This document shows positions 62,041 through 64,000 of a stretch of DNA of 64,000 nt, one piece after another. The stretch is from assembly GCA_036940085.1 (NCBI GenBank), contig JALLBK010000276.1:1-64000 (forward strand). The letters are read 5' to 3'. Positions within the stretch are counted from its first letter, which is position 1; the number at the start of each line of letters is the position of its first letter. The translations under genes and the position numbers were made by a program. The notes under the pieces were generated by a model. That model saw only the letters and a list, made by a program, of their open reading frames with translations. It had not been told where the DNA came from and made no database searches. This stretch comes from Discostella pseudostelligera (lineage: Eukaryota; Bacillariophyta; Thalassiosirophyceae; Thalassiosirales; Thalassiosiraceae).

Positions 62041-64000
62041 TCAGTGAGCACCCTCATTGATTAATAATTCCCCGACGGGTGTTATTACCTTCGGCGAATT
62101 ATTGGTGAATTTGCACACTCTTGCATTTGTAGAGCTCTCTAGGATTGAAAGCCAATCTTCTTGTCTTTCAGAAAGTCGATCATTTGCCGACTTCACCTCA
62201 ACGAACATGCAGTCAGCCCTAACTCGTCTCTCCTCATGAACAAACTCCAAAATCTCAGGAAATGATGGAAGCTGAACACTTGCAATACTGTTGTTTTTCC
62301 TGCGTGAATTTTGCTGCTGAGAAGGGAAACCGTCAGCACTTTTTGGCTGACCTAGAAACTCATCATCTCTATCAGACAGCATACTGGTATGAAACCGGAC
62401 ATTTTTCTCATCAATGCGGCTCTGTGAGAACCCTTCACCAATCCAATCTGCAAGTTGAATGAATGGTGAACTAGATAAATTGTCGCCGATTGGTGATTCA
62501 CAGTCGTAGGCCCTCACCAAAAACAAATCTGGCAGGCCTCCACTCCAGTGCCGATAATCAAAACAAAGAGTACGGAAGATCCGAGTTAGTGCGACAGGAC
62601 CCAGTGCACTAGCAATCATCGACAGAGTTTTCAATTCCGTAACATCCTTGATTAGACGAGGATCTTTTAACCGGGATCGGTCATCGACGTGACTATCCCA
62701 TCTTTTCTTGACAGCGTCGTAGACAATTTTGCTGATGCCACCAGCATCGCAGTTGATTAAACTAGACAAGAATTCTTCGATTGCAGCTCGACGTCGCTCG
62801 TAGAATCCGCGAACTTTGAAGCCTGCTACTGTCTGGAAATGGCCCACGTGCAAGTCATGCGGGCTATTCTGATAAGGAGTCAGAATGACCGTCATCTGCT
62901 CATTAAGATTGGCGACTTGAGGTGGATGATGTTCAACCAGATCATATTGCAAGCAAATGATTCGAAACAGCGCTCTGACATGGGCACCCTCATCGTGCCA
63001 CCCTACCCATTGCCCTTTCACTTCTTCAGCGTCTCGTGGAAGTCTTCCATGATGATATTCTTCCATCGCCAGCTCCTCTACATTTAGGCTACGATGTGCT
63101 TCCATGGTCTCGCCATCTTCGTCATGCATCTCCCATCCAACAAATGCACAGCGCTTGCCGGCTGCAGAGTCGCTACCATCCCTGGATATAGTCAACGAAT
63201 TCGCAACCGCACAATCAGTTCTTGGACTCCAGTCATCATTATTTGGCCGAATAAATAGAGAAGATCTTTCTACGGTTTGCGGCAAAGGTGCTTTTGATCT
63301 CCGAGCAAGGTTGCGTAACGAGCAAAATGGGATGCTGTCTATAATACTCAATATCGAATTGCATAAACTGTGGGCTGGCAATTGATTCGTTTCCTCAATG
63401 GATTTCTTCTTTTCCTTCTTGTCAAGTGTTGATTTAAGTATCTTCTTAGCACGTCGTTCCATGTGAGTAATATCGATCAGAAGTCGCTCGCATGCCTTTC
63501 CACGGTTTCGGCGCGGTAGAAGACATTCGACGAAGGGCTCGGATTTTAATCGCTCCGACCAAAGCTGGTGGTCATCAAAGTTGGATAGCACGTCGCACCC
63601 GAAGATAATTGTCTGCAGGATCGAAACTGCCATGATATGGTGTCCCCTACGTTCGAATATGGGCACGCAATCCCATAAAATATACGCGAGGATGGAATCG
63701 AAAGACATGTGCCTAAGCCATGGTCGTTTAACAAGCGATGCCAGCATTGCACTTGGATACTCAATTCGCACTTCAAGAATTCTCCAGCAGATGACAGCAA
63801 ATGCGACAATCAATCGTTCGGTGTCACAGACAAAGCCATCCGCGATCTCATCATCCCCAATCTCGTCCGTCGTATTGTTTGATAACGAGAGTATATCTGC
63901 CTCAATCTTATTGCTCAAGTTATAGATCTCTTGGTTCAAAGCGATATGTTGCGGCGAGTGAGCTGCTTCATTGAAACACGGTGCTAAAATGCTCTCCACG
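62041..64000 (-). CDS. FAN1: FAN1 nuclease (VRR-NUC), 5' part beyond the window edge
   Basis: 652 codons are present and open to the right edge, so the start lies outside. The C-terminal PD-(D/E)xK nuclease shows HWSGGLPDLFLVRA near 62530 and FVEVKSANDRLSERQEDWLSIL near 62160-62205, with the catalytic Asp, Glu and Lys all present. Upstream helical sequence (WRILEVRIEYPSAMLASLVKRPWLRHM, HHIMAVSILQTIIFGC) fits the TPR-like part of FAN1. FAN1 cleaves 5' flaps and helps repair interstrand crosslinks in the nucleus. About 110 residues separate PD from EVK, against about 15 in animal and plant FAN1. The first Cys-poor, acidic part of FAN1 (UBZ, SAP) would lie beyond the window. Confidence 0.87.
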   Translation of the reverse strand, partial: VESILAPCFNEAAHSPQHIALNQEIYNLSNKIEADILSLSNNTTDEIGDDEIADGFVCDTERLIVAFAVICWRILEVRIEYPSAMLASLVKRPWLRHMSFDSILAYILWDCVPIFERRGHHIMAVSILQTIIFGCDVLSNFDDHQLWSERLKSEPFVECLLPRRNRGKACERLLIDITHMERRAKKILKSTLDKKEKKKSIEETNQLPAHSLCNSILSIIDSIPFCSLRNLARRSKAPLPQTVERSSLFIRPNNDDWSPRTDCAVANSLTISRDGSDSAAGKRCAFVGWEMHDEDGETMEAHRSLNVEELAMEEYHHGRLPRDAEEVKGQWVGWHDEGAHVRALFRIICLQYDLVEHHPPQVANLNEQMTVILTPYQNSPHDLHVGHFQTVAGFKVRGFYERRRAAIEEFLSSLINCDAGGISKIVYDAVKKRWDSHVDDRSRLKDPRLIKDVTELKTLSMIASALGPVALTRIFRTLCFDYRHWSGGLPDLFLVRAYDCESPIGDNLSSSPFIQLADWIGEGFSQSRIDEKNVRFHTSMLSDRDDEFLGQPKSADGFPSQQQNSRRKNNSIASVQLPSFPEILEFVHEERRVRADCMFVEVKSANDRLSERQEDWLSILESSTNARVCKFTNNSPKVITPVGELLINEGAH

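Overview
The window looks like nuclear DNA of a diatom, probably a centric one. The genes are eukaryotic, either single-exon or split by short GT-AG introns (about 75-340 nt). Several proteins start with a signal peptide followed by a phenylalanine at the predicted cleavage point, as in diatom plastid preproteins. The set includes families common in diatoms: sulfotransferase-like type II membrane proteins, HMG-box proteins with long low-complexity arms, and secreted W...C...CC repeat proteins with P/T stalks. No virus, prophage, CRISPR array, rRNA or tRNA was recognised.

Layout. 0.6-5.9 kb: lysine-methyltransferase-like gene (+) and a large PrsW-family intramembrane protease (+). 6-7.3 kb: uroporphyrinogen-III methyltransferase (-). 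8.2-11.4 kb: a small acidic unknown (+) and two tandemly duplicated C2H2 zinc-finger genes (-), one apparently decaying. 12-18.6 kb: THOC1 (+), a GH43-type enzyme (+) and a membrane J-protein (-). 18.8-19.1 kb: a MITE with perfect terminal repeats. 19.4-22.8 kb: sulfotransferase-like (+) and G-protein beta (-). 23.3-27.2 kb: a single gene fusing SbcD and SbcC (-). 27.8-31 kb: P-type proton ATPase (+). 31.3-36.7 kb: unknown membrane protein (-), a second sulfotransferase (+) and a Ser/Pro-rich membrane protein with a Cys-rich motif (-). 37.4-43.3 kb: HMG-box protein (+) and HDDC2-like nucleotidase (-). 43.8-48.5 kb: UbiB/ADCK kinase (+), tail-anchored unknown (+), a relic and an intact Cys-rich secreted protein (-). 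48.9-54.3 kb: ribosomal protein eL6 (+), AAMP/Sqt1 WD40 protein (-), thylakoid-lumen-type protein (+) and tafazzin (-). 54.8-59.2 kb: threonine synthase with a C-terminal membrane segment (+) and a DHHC palmitoyltransferase (+). 59.7-61.8 kb: a damaged secreted Cys-rich/mucin-like gene (+). 62-64 kb: FAN1 nuclease (-), running off the right edge.

The genes are mostly unrelated housekeeping functions rather than one pathway. Two DNA-repair nucleases (SbcDC fusion, FAN1) and two ribosome-linked genes (eL6, AAMP/Sqt1) stand out. Many intergenic regions share E2F-like sites (TTTGGCGGGAAA and a GATATGGCGGGA variant).

Three single Ns (52495, 56065, 56750) are each flanked by an exact 72-bp duplication. 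These are almost certainly assembly joins; two of them create false frameshifts in real genes. Splice sites were chosen by hand from reading frame, consensus and protein-family continuity. No database search was possible.
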